Assembly (NCBI GenBank): GCA_038030265.1 | Contig: CM075943.1 | Span: 36,084,001 to 36,148,000 of the forward strand | Reading direction: 5' to 3' | Length of the DNA: 64,000 nucleotides | Origin: Corythucha ciliata | Taxonomy: Eukaryota > Arthropoda > Insecta > Hemiptera > Tingidae | Shown: positions 11,620 to 23,900 of the stretch, in pieces | Layout of the letters: every line of letters starts with the position of its first letter | Position numbering within the stretch: the stretch's first letter is position 1 | Program-made: the position numbers and the translations under genes | The notes under the pieces: generated by a model | Databases searched by the model: none | What the model was told of the DNA's origin: nothing | The model's input: the letters and a program-made list of their open reading frames with translations, nothing else

Positions 11620-13565
11620 TTCTAATCGATGGAGGAGACTTCAGCGAGCCGGAAAGGGGTTATTCCAGGGTATGTGTAGAGAAAAGCCTTTCTCTCTCTC
11701 CACTTGTTCCTACCTCCATGATTTGCTTGAATGGCTTCAAATCGGTCGTTTTAATTAGTGAGTTATCTGTTAAATCGAAATGAGCACATTCTCAACTCAA
11801 GTGACGACTATTAATATGGGCCAGGTAACAAACTCCAAGCCTATATAAATCTTGTTTTTATGAAAAATACCATCCACTTACTATTTATTAAGTCGGTTTC
11901 TATTGTAAATGTATATAAAAATGTGCAGGAGGGAGGGTGAGGGTAGATTTTTCCACCCATCATCACAGGATGAGACAAATGAATAATGGCGTTGAGGACA
12001 TCACCCCGAGGAAGATTTTTGAGAGTCGAAAATGCAATAACGCATAGAAAATCGTGATGCCAATGCTAAAACACCTCCCCTCTCTTACACAATCAACCAT
12101 TTGTACAATTTTACGACCAGATTAACTCGTATCGTTACTGTCCTATAGTCGTCGCTGTGCCAGCCAGGCCCTGGGAAGTGGCAGATACGAGTTTATACAC
12201 GTTTTCGTATACCCGAAGCTCCGCAGTTTAATTTATGAAGAAAAGTTTTCCAGGCCAAGCTTCTCTTCAATGGGTATTAATTAATTGCTCCACAGAGCTC
12301 GAGTTTAGCAAACACCCCAACCCCAATGCCGCATCTGCTCAGAAAGTATGATTCTGGGAGGTCCATATACCCGCGCGCCCGTCAACAATGCGTCTTCATT
12401 TCTATTATTAGCGTACGTGGTCATGGTTGAGGGGGGGGGGGTGAACTTTCACTTTCCCGCCGTAATCAAGTTTGTTGAACGTTATATCCATGTTCAAATT
12501 TGTTCTTCTCAATAATCTCATTTTCCCGGGAGCCGTTTGTAAAAATACTGTTCTGGGGACATACAAAGTTCTTCATTTAGCTAACAAAAAAATTCACCAA
12601 CTCGTGTTTGTCCGTCTCAAATATAAGCCACACTTTGAAATTTAATAAAAAAAAAAACAAGACGTGCTAATTTCGGGGGGGAATTGTGATGTGAAATTCC
12701 ATGAAAATTATACTTTTTCCATTATCAATTTTCAGCAGGTACACCCCCTTTGAGGTACACTTGCGGGTACAAGGGGTCTGCCCGTCTGTCATACCGCCTT
12801 GACGAATTTTGACCCTCTTCACACTAATATTGCAATTTAATTATGCATGTCCGATGTAATCATGACAAGTATATGTGCAGCTCACGGATTATTATGGCGA
12901 AGCGATTCAACTTCTCTGAACGACAGAAGTGATGGTGTGCAGTGGGAGTGGGATGTATAAGGGAGAGCCTCTATAAGTCACGCGGACCTCATTACACTAC
13001 TCTGGACCGCACGTGAAACACTAATTTTTGGACACTTTAAGGTCGTTAGCACCACTAGGAGACACTTAGTTTCATTTTGGCTGAAACCGGCTGCATTCCA
13101 ACAAGCACCCTCGGCTTATCCTCTGTCAATTCAGGCGTAGAACTTGGTTTTGGGACTAAATTGATCGTAAAACCGCACAGAAACTGACAACTCCGCAAAA
13201 AGTTATCACTGTCTTTCTGACTTTTGTTATGAGATAAACCTAATATTTTCGCAAAGGCAGCTGATACTCTCTGTAAATAGGAACTGTCGTTTCTTGAATT
13301 TTTTCTTGTCATCACATCCAACAACCTTTAACTCTTAGAACATATCATTTTCCATTTTCTTCAACATTTCAAACTTACCCTTCTTTCAGCAGGGTGAAAA
13401 ACAGAAGACCAAAATCCTTGGGGGCTAGTAAAATTTATTCCTATGCCCAAGAGGCACTACTCCCGACCTCCCTCTCCTTTCGGCATGAACTGCGGATAAC
13501 TGGGTAAAGTAAATTCAATTCAGATATTAAACTGTAGGCAAGGGAAAGAAAAGAAGCGCATAACA
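11620..13565. other. Intergenic stretch, one unassigned ORF
   Basis: An 89-codon open frame on minus (13055-13324) ends in a run of Ser/Thr/Pro and Val/Met residues. A stop lies immediately upstream, so it could be a 3' exon or chance. I recognise no domain. G-runs occur near 12430 and 12676. Nothing else is supported. Confidence 0.35.
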
Positions 13566-13700
13566 AATGAAAAACAACCTAGAAAGGTTTTAAGATGGGC
13601 GGAGCCGGATGGGGGAGACGATTCATAGGCAGCTTGCGAGCTTCAAGTCAGCCTGAGTTATAACTGTGCGGTTGAGAGAGAGAGAGAGAGAAAGAGAGAA

Positions 13701-13739
<39 letters not shown>

Positions 13740-13740
13740 T
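13566..13740. repeat. Left long direct repeat flanking the non-LTR element
   Basis: Matches 17368-17520 except for about three substitutions (GATGGGCGG versus GATGTGTGG) and the length of the terminal (GA)n tract. It ends exactly where the minus-strand element's 3' A-tail would lie, since plus-strand T's begin at 13740. Interpreted as a target-site duplication. Confidence 0.8.
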
Positions 13741-16700
13741 TTTTATTCATAAAAAATAATTTTGCATGTTTGCTAATATTGCTCTAGAGCCACACAATTG
13801 GCTCTCTGGAGCAATAAGAAGTAAATGTGTTCACACTGCTAGAGTCAAGAATTGTCATAATTTCTCTCAAAAACGATCAAACTGACATTTAAATCTAAAG
13901 ATGAAAAATGAAACAATCAGTAACAATAAAATGAACCAGTTGTGTTGAATTCAAATAATCACATGTGTAAACAACAAAAAATAATAAATAAAAGCAGTCG
14001 TTTAGGAAAAAAGTCAAGCAATATGAAAGGTATTCATTATCGACCCACTCAGCACAGTTACTACTCATTCACAGAAAAAATAAGAAACAGAAAAACAAAC
14101 TAAATTGAAGTGTCGATAAAGTAAAACAGACTAGAATAAAATAAATATGAAATAATAGATAAATAAAACAAAATAGAAATGAAAATAAAATGAACTAGGG
14201 TGGGAATGAAGGGACTTAAAGATGAAGGGGGGGGGGGCAGAGATGAAAGACGTGATTATCGGTCAAGAAACTCCTATCACAGTCATTATCACAGAATATA
14301 TCATATTTCGAAGAATACAGGGTGTTTCAGGAGGAATGATCAGGACTTTAACCAGTGATAGTACTAACTAGGACAAACCAAAATCGTCAATGAACCCAGG
14401 GTCGCAAACGCTTCCCTTCTGAGTTACAGGTATTTTTGTCGTTTTTTTGACAAACGCTCTCTTTTCGTCAATAACCATTTTTAGCGTCGCAGCTATTCTT
14501 AACAGAAGAAAACCGATGACGGTTATGGAAAGAGCACAAAATTTCCGTTCAAGAAATGCTGTTGCAACTAGCTGACGCCATGTTTTAGTACTTTCTTTTA
14601 TTTGTTGAAAAAACCAAAAACCGTAAATTTTAATTTTACTCTTTCTTACAAAGAAGATTTTCCCACAAACTTCAGTGGCAAAGTCACGGTTAAGTCATTG
14701 ATAAAACATGCCAGTATTGTTAGCTACAAAACGACTTTTTAAATTTCACAATCGATGCATTTTTCGCTGAGATATTGCACCTAACGTTCAGAAATCCCTG
14801 ATCAGGTAGTCAAATTGAGCCACATAGCACCTACCTAAAAAAAATTGAAAACAGTCATTTCCCGAGTCAATCCTTGAATGTGCTCACGGAAATAATTTCA
14901 TGAAACTAATGTCTGGAGTTATTTTGTCAAATAATTACTACAAACCCCTCCCCACCCCACAAAAATAACCAAAATCCAGATTACAACTTCCACTACACGA
15001 AAAACCATGTATTGTGTCTCTTAGTAAGTCTTTTGAAACAATAATAATCATCTCATAGAAAAGTAACAATTGTCAATCCCCTGAAAACAGTTGTAAATTC
15101 TTACTTTTTATGATGGGGGGGGGACAAAAGACATAAGAAAATCAATCCATCGAGTAAGTTGTAGGCTTCCCCAGTTTACATCCAGTTTCTTCATTCCATA
15201 GTCCACAATACACATTATTCAATCATTTTTCTGTGATTTTGGTTATTTTTGTGGGGTGGGGAGGGGTTTGTAGTAATTATTTGACAAAATAACTCCAGGC
15301 ATTAGTTTCATGAAATTATTTCCGTGAGCACATTCAAGGATTGACTCGGGAAATGACTGTTTTCAATTTTTTTTAGGTAGGTGCTATGTGGCTCAATTTG
15401 ACTACCTGATCAGGGGTTTCTGAACGTTAGATGCAATATCTCAGCGAAAAATGCATCGATTGTGAAATTTAAAAAGTCGTTTTGTAGCTTACAATACTGG
15501 CATGTTTTATCAATAACTTAACCGTGACTTTGCCACTGAAGTTTGTGGAAAAATCTTCTTTGTAAGAAACAGTAAAATTACAATTTACGGTTTTTGGTTT
15601 TTTCAACAAATAAAAGAAAGTACTAAAACATGGCGTCAGCTAGTTGCAACAGCATTTCTTGAACGGAAATTTTGTGCTCTTTCCATAACCGTCATCGGTT
15701 TTCTTCTGTTATGAATAGCTGCGACGCTAAAAATGGTTATTGACGAAAAGAGATCGTTTGGCCAAAAAATGACAAAAATACCTGTAACTCAGAAGGGAAG
15801 CGTTTGCGACCCTGGGTTCATATGACGATTTTGGTTTGTCCTAGTTAGTACTATCACTGGTTAAAGTCCTGATCATTCCTCCTGAAACACCCTGTATATA
15901 TGTATGTCAAAGAAAAAATATTCATTATTCATCTCTCTGTTTGTTCAAGAAATATTTATAGATGGCCTCTTTAAATCTTACTGGGCAACTTAGCCTTCTA
16001 ATGTTAAGAGGAATGGAATTCCAAAGACTGATCGACGAAATCAAGAATGATCCATGATACGAAGCGGTTCTATGATGTGGTGCGACCAAATCATCTGGCT
16101 CGCATCTCAGCCGCCTAGACTGAATTTCCCTTTTGAAAGTAAACAAATCAAAAAGGTAGCGGGGACGACAAGTCATAAAGAGTCGGTGAAGGAAGCATGA
16201 CATTAAATATTCTCTACGCCTTGCCAGCTTCAGCCATTTAAGTTTCTCATAGTATGGCGTGATATGGCAATCAAAAGGAAGATCGTAAATAAATCGAATG
16301 GCTGAGTTAAGGGCCCTTTCAAGTCCAACGGTCATTTCACCAGATATCTCTAGATAGCTGAGGCTGCAGTAGTCAAAAATTGGAAATACCAAAGACTGAA
16401 CCAGAGCAGCCCTAGATTTTGTAGGCAAGCATTCTCTTACTCGTGAAAGTTGAGCCAACACTCGAAAGGTTTTAGCTCTCACAATCCTGGCCTGTTGCTT
16501 CCATTCTAGCGTTTGGTCCACACGAACACCCAGGTAATCTACCTCCTCAACCCAAGGAATTGGGTCTCCCCCAAGTTCCAAACAAGCCAAGGCTCCAACT
16601 TTAGCAATCAGCTTGGCTGATCCCATGACCATCGCCTTAGTCTTAGCAGCATTGAACACCAAATGATTTTGCTCTGCCCATCCCCGAATTGACTCAATAT

Positions 16701-17367
16701 CACTGTTCATCTTAATTAAAGCATCTGCCACATCCTTAGGCTCAAATGTGAGGTAGATAATTATGTCGGCGAAAATATGATAAGAGCAAAATCGCAGATT
16801 TGTGGCAAAATCACTTATATACAGAGTAAAAAAGAGGGGACCCAGGACGGAGCCCTGAGGGACGCCACTTTTCAAGTGGAGTGGCTCGGAAAGCTCATCA
16901 GCCCAGTCCACTACTTGGGAGCGCTCGGAAAGGTAAGATTGAATCCATTGCAATACGCTCTGGGAAAACCCAAGACTCTTCAGCTTTTCTAGCAAGCGTG
17001 TATGATTTACCCTATCGAACGCTTTACTGAGGTCAAAGAACACCGTGAAAATAAGCTTACGACGGTCCACAGCCAGGCGCCAGTCCTGCGTTACCTTTAT
17101 CATTGCAGTTTGCGTGCTGTGACCTTTCATGAAGCCAGACTGATTAGGGTCCAATAATTCCCTCGACTTTAAGTAATCCATTATTTGGTCGAACACCAAC
17201 CGTTCAAGTATCTTTGACACACAACTCAGTATCGCTATAGGCCGGAATTCATTGGGACTCCCAGGGTTTGTAACTTTAGGCAATGGAATCACCCTAGCCA
17301 GCTTCCATGACTCAGGAAATGATGAGCACTGGAGTGACGCATTAAAAATGTGGCACAAAACTGGGAG
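13741..17367 (-). mobile_element. 5'-truncated non-LTR retrotransposon
   Basis: The unit between the long direct repeats reads 5' to 3' on the minus strand. It holds a truncated ORF2 beginning directly at the right repeat, a 3' UTR of about 580 bp excluding an inserted fold-back element (14316-15896), and a short A-tail adjoining the left repeat. Abrupt truncation at the 5' end with an intact 3' end is typical of target-primed reverse transcription. The surviving 484 codons contain no stop, and the flanking repeats are nearly identical, so the insertion is young. The 150-175 bp duplication is much longer than the 5-20 bp usual for this class. Confidence 0.7.
14316..15896. mobile_element. 1.58 kb fold-back element with 660-bp arms
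   Basis: Arms 14316-14976 and 15235-15896 are near-identical reverse complements around a 258-bp loop that contains a G-run. Termini read TACAGGGTGTTTCAGGAGG and its complement; TA/ATA at the edges is a possible short target duplication. No coding capacity in the loop. It lies within the 3' UTR of the non-LTR element and so inserted into it or into its source copy. Confidence 0.85.
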
Positions 17368-17379
17368 AATGAAAAACAA
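15925..17379 (-). pseudogene. Reverse transcriptase ORF2 fragment (CR1/Jockey-type)
   Basis: RNA-directed DNA polymerase of a non-LTR retrotransposon. Visible RT blocks in order: RPIAIL (about residue 45), QSGFMKGHST (about 78), FFDLSKAFDRV (about 115), SGVPQGSVLGPLFF (about 169), the active-site block near residue 205, and GVRVDQTLEWKQQ (about 285). The active site reads FADI rather than FADD. Alignment by eye to the usual FADD-x-x-IYL spacing shows one codon missing, so the second catalytic Asp has been lost in frame (codon at about 16762-16767). No endonuclease domain remains because the 5' end is truncated at the flanking repeat; the first few codons lie in repeat sequence. The rest is free of stops, so inactivity is inferred from truncation and the active-site change. 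Confidence 0.85.
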
Positions 17380-17475
17380 CCTAGAAAGGTTTTAAGATGT
17401 GTGGAGCCGGATGGGGGAGACGATTCATAGGCAGCTTGCGAGCTTCAAGTCAGCCTGAGTTATAACTGTGCGGTT

Positions 17476-17519
<44 letters not shown>

Positions 17520-17520
17520 T
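17368..17520. repeat. Right long direct repeat flanking the non-LTR element
   Basis: Shares AATGAAAAACAACCTAGAAA through the terminal (GA)n tract with 13566-13740. Sequence identity ends abruptly on both sides (AATAACGC follows here, TTTTATTC follows the left copy), as expected for a duplicated target. Confidence 0.8.
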
Positions 17521-18094
17521 AATAACGCTTTAATCCTTAAATAATACGCGCCTTAAAAAAGGAAAGACGGGGGTGAAACGAATGGATTAACTTTATAGGA
17601 AGCGAGGGGAACGAGACAAAAAAATCACTCCCTTGCAGGTTGCCAAATGTAAAGGAAAAGGGCGTTGAAGAAAAGGCACAGTCTAGCGTCAGGATACCTT
17701 TTGTCCCCAACTTACCTTTTTGGCCTTCTTATTCCTGTTAGTAGTTGGTGGACGCTCTAAAAAACCATCTCGGCATTCTAAAGGACAGTAGTTTTTTTCT
17801 CTCCTTGGGAACAGACTGTTTGACCCCTAACTGTTCACTTAAGACTTTTTCAAATTTCAAGACCCGCACGCTGATGAGATATTAGAGCCGTGGCTTATAC
17901 CGAATCTGAGATTGAACAGGGGCAGACGACACAAAATGACCTACGGAGCGTATTTTGATAAATGAATATTTCAAAAAATTATAAAATTCGAAATAAATTA
18001 ATTAAAAAGGATCGTTGGGATTGCCTAGAGATCTTCAGAAGGAGTTTCGGCTGCTCGCCATCTTTAGCGTATGAAAGTTCAACTGAAACTCAAT
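17521..18094. other. Non-coding stretch, nothing recognised
   Basis: AT-rich sequence with no open frame, repeat or structural signal I can support. Confidence 0.4.
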
Positions 18095-18520
18095 AAGTTT
18101 CATCCATGAATCAGCAATTTTTCTCAATTTTAGCCGCAAATTAATTAGCGATCATTTTCAGTTGAGTTCGCGAAACATGATCGCCCCAATTTTAGCCGCT
18201 AATAAGCGCTTTTTTGCAATATCTTTGTAACTAATTAGCGTTTTTCTCAAATTAAACACGATAATTAGCGATTTTCTTAATATTTAGCTGCAAATTAGCC
18301 ATTCTTCTAAACAGTCGTGTATTAGTGTTTTCCGCAAATTTTACTGTGAATTAGCGGCTTTTCTCTTTTGAATCCGTGAATGGGCGATTTTTGAAATATC
18401 AGTTGTTGCGAATTTGCCACCGGAGAACTGATCAATTTTACCAATTACAGTGGAAATCGTTTATTACAAGGGACCGGGAACTTTTGTCTGTTATAAACGA
18501 TTTCCATTATAACCGGTGTA

Positions 18521-18621
18521 TCGCATATAGCAGACAGTCTGCTATAAACGATACCACATCGCATATAGCAGACAGTCTGCTATAAACGATACTACATCGC
18601 CTGCAGCAGACAGTCTGTTAC
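18521..18621 (+). repeat. Tandem 38-bp subterminal repeat of the Tigger element
   Basis: Two full copies (18521-18558, 18559-18596) and a partial third. Each contains the perfect palindrome GCAGACAGTCTGC and the CTATAAACGATAC box. These are candidate transposase-binding sites by position. Confidence 0.75.
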
Positions 18622-18779
18622 TGGTGACATCACCCACAAAGCTTTTTTTTTTTAATGGAAAAGAAAGAAAGAACGGTGTAGAAAATGCATGGTTGTTTTA
18701 TTTACAAATTGGGTCGAGTCATTCTGCGCTCTATGTACATAGGTAATGTTATTAATTAGCCAAAAACTCGGTGATTAGT

Positions 18780-19472
18780 TTCTGCTTCTTCGTTTCGACG
18801 ACCTCCCTTTGAAACTGTCTCTCAACAGAGGCGAAGAGAGAATTCGACTTGCCAATGATTAACAGCTTCCGCTTTTCTGTGCCTGACATGTTGGCCGTGA
18901 CCAGTACAGTAAGCCTCTCCTTTGAAAGTTTGCCACCAGCGCATTTTTCCCCCTTAAACTAGCCCGGTCTCATCGGCATTAAAGATGTCTTCTTCACGAA
19001 ACCCTTGTCTAATGTGAGGCCACACGGTTTTCAGCCAGTCATCGGTAACAGAAAGTTCAACGCTAGCTGCCTCACCAGAAATTTTGCCGATTACAATTTG
19101 GTGACGAGCGCGAAACCGCTGAATCCAAGAAGACCTACAAGAGAAGTTATCCTTCTTGAGTAAAACAGCAAGCTGGTTAGCTTTTTCTTGGAGCATGGGT
19201 CCGTTGATAGGAACATTGTTCTCACGCTGCTGTGTGAACCATGTTAAGAGCGCACTGTCCAAATCACTGTGTTGAATGTTTCTGACTTTCTTCGCCTTCA
19301 CTTCACACTTCTCGAACTGTTTCTCGATTTTTGATTTACTCTTTAAAATGTCATAAATTGTCGAACGACCGGTTTTAAACTCACGTGCCAAGCTAATGGC
19401 TGGTTCACCTGACATAGATACGACAGATAATCGCAAACTTTTCCTCAACGGTAAGTTGTGTCCTAGGCATCT
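18780..19472 (-). pseudogene. Tigger/pogo transposase, frameshifted and deleted
   Basis: Cut-and-paste transposase with a CENP-B/Psq-type DNA-binding N terminus. The likely start is ATG at 19470-19472, followed by about 20 residues resembling the psq helix-turn-helix. A frameshift near 19.41 kb moves into the frame that carries GEPAISLAREFKTGRSTIYD (second half of the HTH). A CENP-B-type HTH region follows, then the first catalytic Asp in FNADETGL. There the frame terminates: relative to the family about a dozen codons are missing, and the expected downstream block (KGEKCAGGK..., [11 protein letters not shown]) resumes in another frame at about 18945-18850. The remaining DDE region with the second and third catalytic residues is absent. 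Non-functional. Confidence 0.75.
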
Positions 19473-20065
19473 CGACCGTAACTAACTTGTTCATTGTTGT
19501 TTGTTTAATCGGGAGATTGAGAGACGAATACGTGAGTAAACGCTACAGGAAAATTACATAATGAATATGTCTGTTATAAACGATACTTTCAAGCAGTGGG
19601 GATTCGCTGGCGCGTCTGCTATATACGATATGTCTGCTACATACGATGTCCGTTAAACGCGATTTCCTGTGAATTATTCCCATTACACTCGGAGGGACCG
19701 GAGGCATTGTCTGCTAAATACGATTGTCTGTTATAACCGGATCCGTTATAAACGATTTCCACACAGCAAATTAGTGCTTTTTCTTAATTTTAGCCATAAA
19801 GTGATGAATCAGCAATTTTTTCTGGTCTGGAAGTTTCATCGAGATTCCGCGAACGAACTCTTTTTCACAGTTTTAACCACGAATTTTAGCGCTTTGTGCT
19901 GCGTACTTGCCTCGAGAATGAGTATTAGTTCGCCTTCTTATCTTTATCCACTTAAAGACCTAATAAAACTGGGGATCAGCGTATTTTATAAATTTTAGCC
20001 ACGAATTTACCCCCCAGAAGGCGCGAATTCTCTCAATTTCAGCCTTTCACGCCTTCAGTAACGCA

Positions 20066-20320
20066 TTTGTGGACAAAATCGAATATTCAGCTACAATCTT
20101 TGCTGGTCGAATGGACTCAATATCGTCGAAAGGAGCCGATATCGCTGTCCGACCGCATATGAAACCTAGTTTTCACGTACCTACATCCATGAACGTAAAA
20201 CCTAGAAATCCTAATTTTTTCATCTTTAAGCTTTTCGGTGGCTATCCGTCACCCTCACCGCACCCTCGGTATGCGCTACTGATTCACGGACAGAAATGAG
20301 AAAAAGAGCTAAATGACGGC
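20066..20320. other. Junction between oppositely oriented type A arrays
   Basis: About 250 bp of non-repetitive sequence separates plus-oriented units (ending near 20065) from minus-oriented units (starting near 20320). No gene recognised. Confidence 0.45.
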
Positions 20321-20935
20321 TAAAATAAAGAAAAATACTTAGCTATACTTCGCGGCTAAAGTTTTCTAGAGTAGAAAACCCGCTAATTAGATGCTAGAAG
20401 TATATAGAAACGACAATTTTTGGCTTCTGAAGGCAAATTCGTGGCTCGAACTGAGTAAAAGCGCTAATTCGTAGCCAAAGCGAAAAAATCGCAAATTTTA
20501 AGCTAAAATTAAGAAAAAGTGCTAATTCATGGTTGAAATTGGGAAAATCGCTCGTTAGAGGCTATAATAAGAAAAAAACACTAATTCACTGCAAGAATTC
20601 AGAAAAATCCCTAATTCGCGGCTAAAATGGAGACAAATCACTAATTCGTGCCTAATTCACCAATAAAATTGAGAAGAAGCGATGAAGTGAGGAAAAAACG
20701 CTAATTCGCGGTTTAAATGAAGAAAACGTCAGTTCGCACCTTTTGAAGGTAGGTAACTTCGTGCCAGAAAGTGGAAAAAAAAAATAGCTAATCCGCGGCC
20801 AAATTCAGAAAAAAAGCGCTAATTTACGGCAAAAGTGGAGCAAAATCGCAAATTCGTGGCTAAAATGGAGAAAAATCGCTTATTCACGGCTAAAATTGTG
20901 ACAAATAGCGAATTCACCGATGAAATTGAGAAGAA
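20320..20935 (-). repeat. Type A minisatellite array, inverted orientation
   Basis: About 20 degenerate units read GCTAATTCGCGGCTAAAATT with a GAGAAAAA tail. The 30-bp period is clearest at 20460-20650, where consecutive units start at regular spacing. Orientation is opposite to the array left of 20065. Confidence 0.8.
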
Positions 20936-23900
20936 GCTCTGAAGTGTTCAAAGAAAATGGGGGCGCTGGTGAAAGATTTGCCCGTGGGCACCAAATGTCT
21001 AAGCCCGGCATTGCTTGCAATCGCGCCCGCGAGTGAGTCCTCCTTGTCAACATACCTTTCAGAGAGAGGTGAGCTTCAGTCACTCACATTGACGCCTAGT
21101 AGTTGTCGTAAGTGTCTCTCCCGTCACTCCACCAAATTACGTGATTCTAGATTCACGTCTGTTGGCCATCCCAAGACCGTGATTCTCTCTAAATGTCTAC
21201 CGCCGGCTAACCCAGTTTTTATCATATGGCAACGTTATACATTTATAATTTTTTTACGTTTAGCTGCTGCCGCAGCTTTCCTTAATTTGTAATTTGCCTC
21301 CTAACACCAGCGAGGGTCTGCTACTGAAGGCGACATATATGCCAGTCAGCGTGTCACAGCTGTGCCATCAGTTTTTAAAACTCTAATGTGTCAAAATTTA
21401 AATTACATGACGCTTATACTATAGTATTTTTTAAGGTTAAATGAAATAGGGCATGTTCTTATATTCAGCAGATGAGTAAAAATTTCCATCGTGATTAGCC
21501 TTCCCTCACATTTATCAGGTCCGTTCCATTTTTTTGTTAGAGAACCTATTATAGTTACACACAGGTACTGACAATACCAGCCATATGTGGTCCTTTAGTG
21601 AGGGGAGGGCTTGTGATTGGCTGGTGAGCGTAACCTACATGACCGGAGCAGCGAATGAGAGATATCAAATCTATTTGATGTTTGATCCCTAAGTGGAGGG
21701 GGGGACCAAACATGGCGGACTGTCAGTACTCGTAGGAACTCATAGAGCCTTAGTTTTGCTAGTGATACACTAGTGTAGAAAATCATGTGATTTCATTAAC
21801 TTATTCTAAAAAATTGAATGAAACCAGATGATTTTCTTCAAAAGTGTAGCACTCTCGAAACAATGGACCGGACCTAATATGTGTTAGTTTTGTAACCTAA
21901 TCCATCGATGGGTCCATCGAACAAAGAAATCGATAAAATTGTATGTGAAGAGACCACGTGTATAGCTATTTATTGAGTTGGGGAAGTGGAAAATGAGACA
22001 TAATACCTACCTATATGGATTTTCGTTTAAAATCCATTAATAACTTGAAATTGTTTGAAAGTGCCACTCATATTTTTCCTCACACTTCAGCCGCCACCCA
22101 TGGCACCCTTTCGTTTTCACTACTTCTACCAAGGAAAAAGATTAATCATAACTTGAACAAAACCTGGGTGAGGGGCTGTTGTAAAGTAAAATGCTTGAAA
22201 GGCCTTGTGCTCTCATGAGTGGTGGTGATGGTGCTGCGTGGGGGGGGGGGTATAGGAGACAAGGGTGACAAATCAAGCTGTCAAGCTTTGCCGAATAAAT
22301 TAATGATGAGCTGTATGACTTCAAGGCCCCCTCCTGCCTTCCACGTACATACTCATAGCAGGCTCTCAACCCCCCCCCCCCCAATTCCAACTGGTCACAC
22401 TCGCCAATGTCACATTGTGGAGTTAGAGCGATGTATAGGGTGTACGAAGTTTTGACTTATGGAGTGAAGGAGGCCTCCATTTCATGTTTATGGCAGTGTG
22501 ACCTCTGGGCCCTTCAACTCTCTCTCCCTCCCCACCACAACCGTCCGTCATTTCTCTCAGGTGAAACACTAGCTCAAACCATTCCTTATTCCTCCTCCCC
22601 CCACTCCGCACACCCTTTATAGTATAGTGAGTACCGCAAGCTCCTGGAAATTAATTATTTCACTGCGTTAGACGTAGTGCCAACTCTGGGTTGGACTTAA
22701 TGAAAATCGCGAATTAGTTTCGTTTGGTTAAGAACCATCCAAGAGGCAAATTGCTATAACAAGCCTCAAGACACTTTAAGAGGGGAGTCCTTGTACGTGA
22801 AGAACTTTGTTCTCTATTCCCCCACCCCACCTGCACTCAAGCCGCTCCACCATCAACAACCCGTTTACCGTCGCTTCTTTACGCTCGCCATTCTGACATT
22901 GTCAAGTAAGGGGAGGATGTCATTAAACGCAAAAATGTTTTAAACCGTTTCGAAAGAAGCGCTATTTCCCCCCACCCCTCTCGTCAACAGGTTTATGCAT
23001 AAAAAAAAGTTCCTTGTTTTTTCGACAAAAATAAAAGTGAACGCCAGTGCAAATGAAACGAAACGATACAAACTTTGGAAGCCTGACTGAATGTTCAGTG
23101 GAGTGAATGAGAGAACCCTTTTCACTCAGTTTCAGGAAAAGCGAGGAGAGTGACTGTATGATGAACAGTGGGTGGAAGAAGAAGGGGGAGACAGAAACAA
23201 TAATACAAATAACAAACTTCTTTAACACGCTCTCTGACTTTGCTCCCCTTTTCGACGTGTATAGACAGTCAATCCATTTGCGCCTAGCGCTTTCCACCCC
23301 ACCCCCAAACCTTTACCCCCCCTTACCCACCCCTTGGCGTGCGTGTTTGACTTTGTTTTTGCGTTACTTCACAGATTGAAAGATATAAATAGAATTTCGG
23401 TGGAACGGAACAAGTGGGCTAGGGCAGGGAAGGTAAGTCAATAAATGTCTCAAGGACGAAAAAGATTTGGCGGTTTGATTGATCAATTGAAGTCATACCT
23501 ACCTACTCAAGACTGAAAATGAAAAATTTTAATTATATGAATAACTCGTGCGAATTTAATTTATTTATAAAAAAAAGAGAAGAGTTTGTATCCGCATGCT
23601 GTGAAGCTTTGAAAGGCATAAAGGGCCTTCCCAGCTCTCTTTACAGAACAGACGCTAATTGGTTGGACATCCCACTAGTTCACGAAGTCTTTCAAAACGT
23701 TATGATATAAGCATATACAAACGCACTCATAAAAAGACGCTCTCAAGTTTTTAGAGCAGTGCTCCATAAAAAAGTTATTTTAAAATTTATTTTCATCAAT
23801 TTTCTTTGAAAAATAAATACGTAATGACGTACATTTACAATTCTTTGACCGTTTCCTTTCCCTCCCCCTAAGCAGCGTGCCTAATCCTTTCCATAGCAGC

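Larger units (their letters stand above)
18448..19762 (-). mobile_element. Tigger/pogo-type DNA transposon, internally deleted
   Basis: Terminal repeats read CAGTGGAAATCGTTTATTAC at the left and the complement of GTGGAAATCGTTTATAACGG at the right. A TA precedes the left terminus, as expected for Tc1/mariner-superfamily insertion; the right TA is not clean (ACAG follows). About eight copies of a 16-bp motif GTCTGYTATAAACGAT lie inside both ends, three of them within a 38-bp tandem repeat (18521-18621) built on the palindrome GCAGACAGTCTGC. A broken transposase lies on the minus strand in between. Confidence 0.75.
18095..20065 (+). repeat. Type A minisatellite array, interrupted by Tigger
   Basis: Degenerate 30-bp units in the TTTTAGCCGCGAATTAGCG orientation run from about 18095 to 18440 and resume from about 19768 to 20065. 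The gap is the Tigger element. The array is therefore older than that insertion. Beyond about 20.3 kb the units continue in the opposite orientation. Confidence 0.7.
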
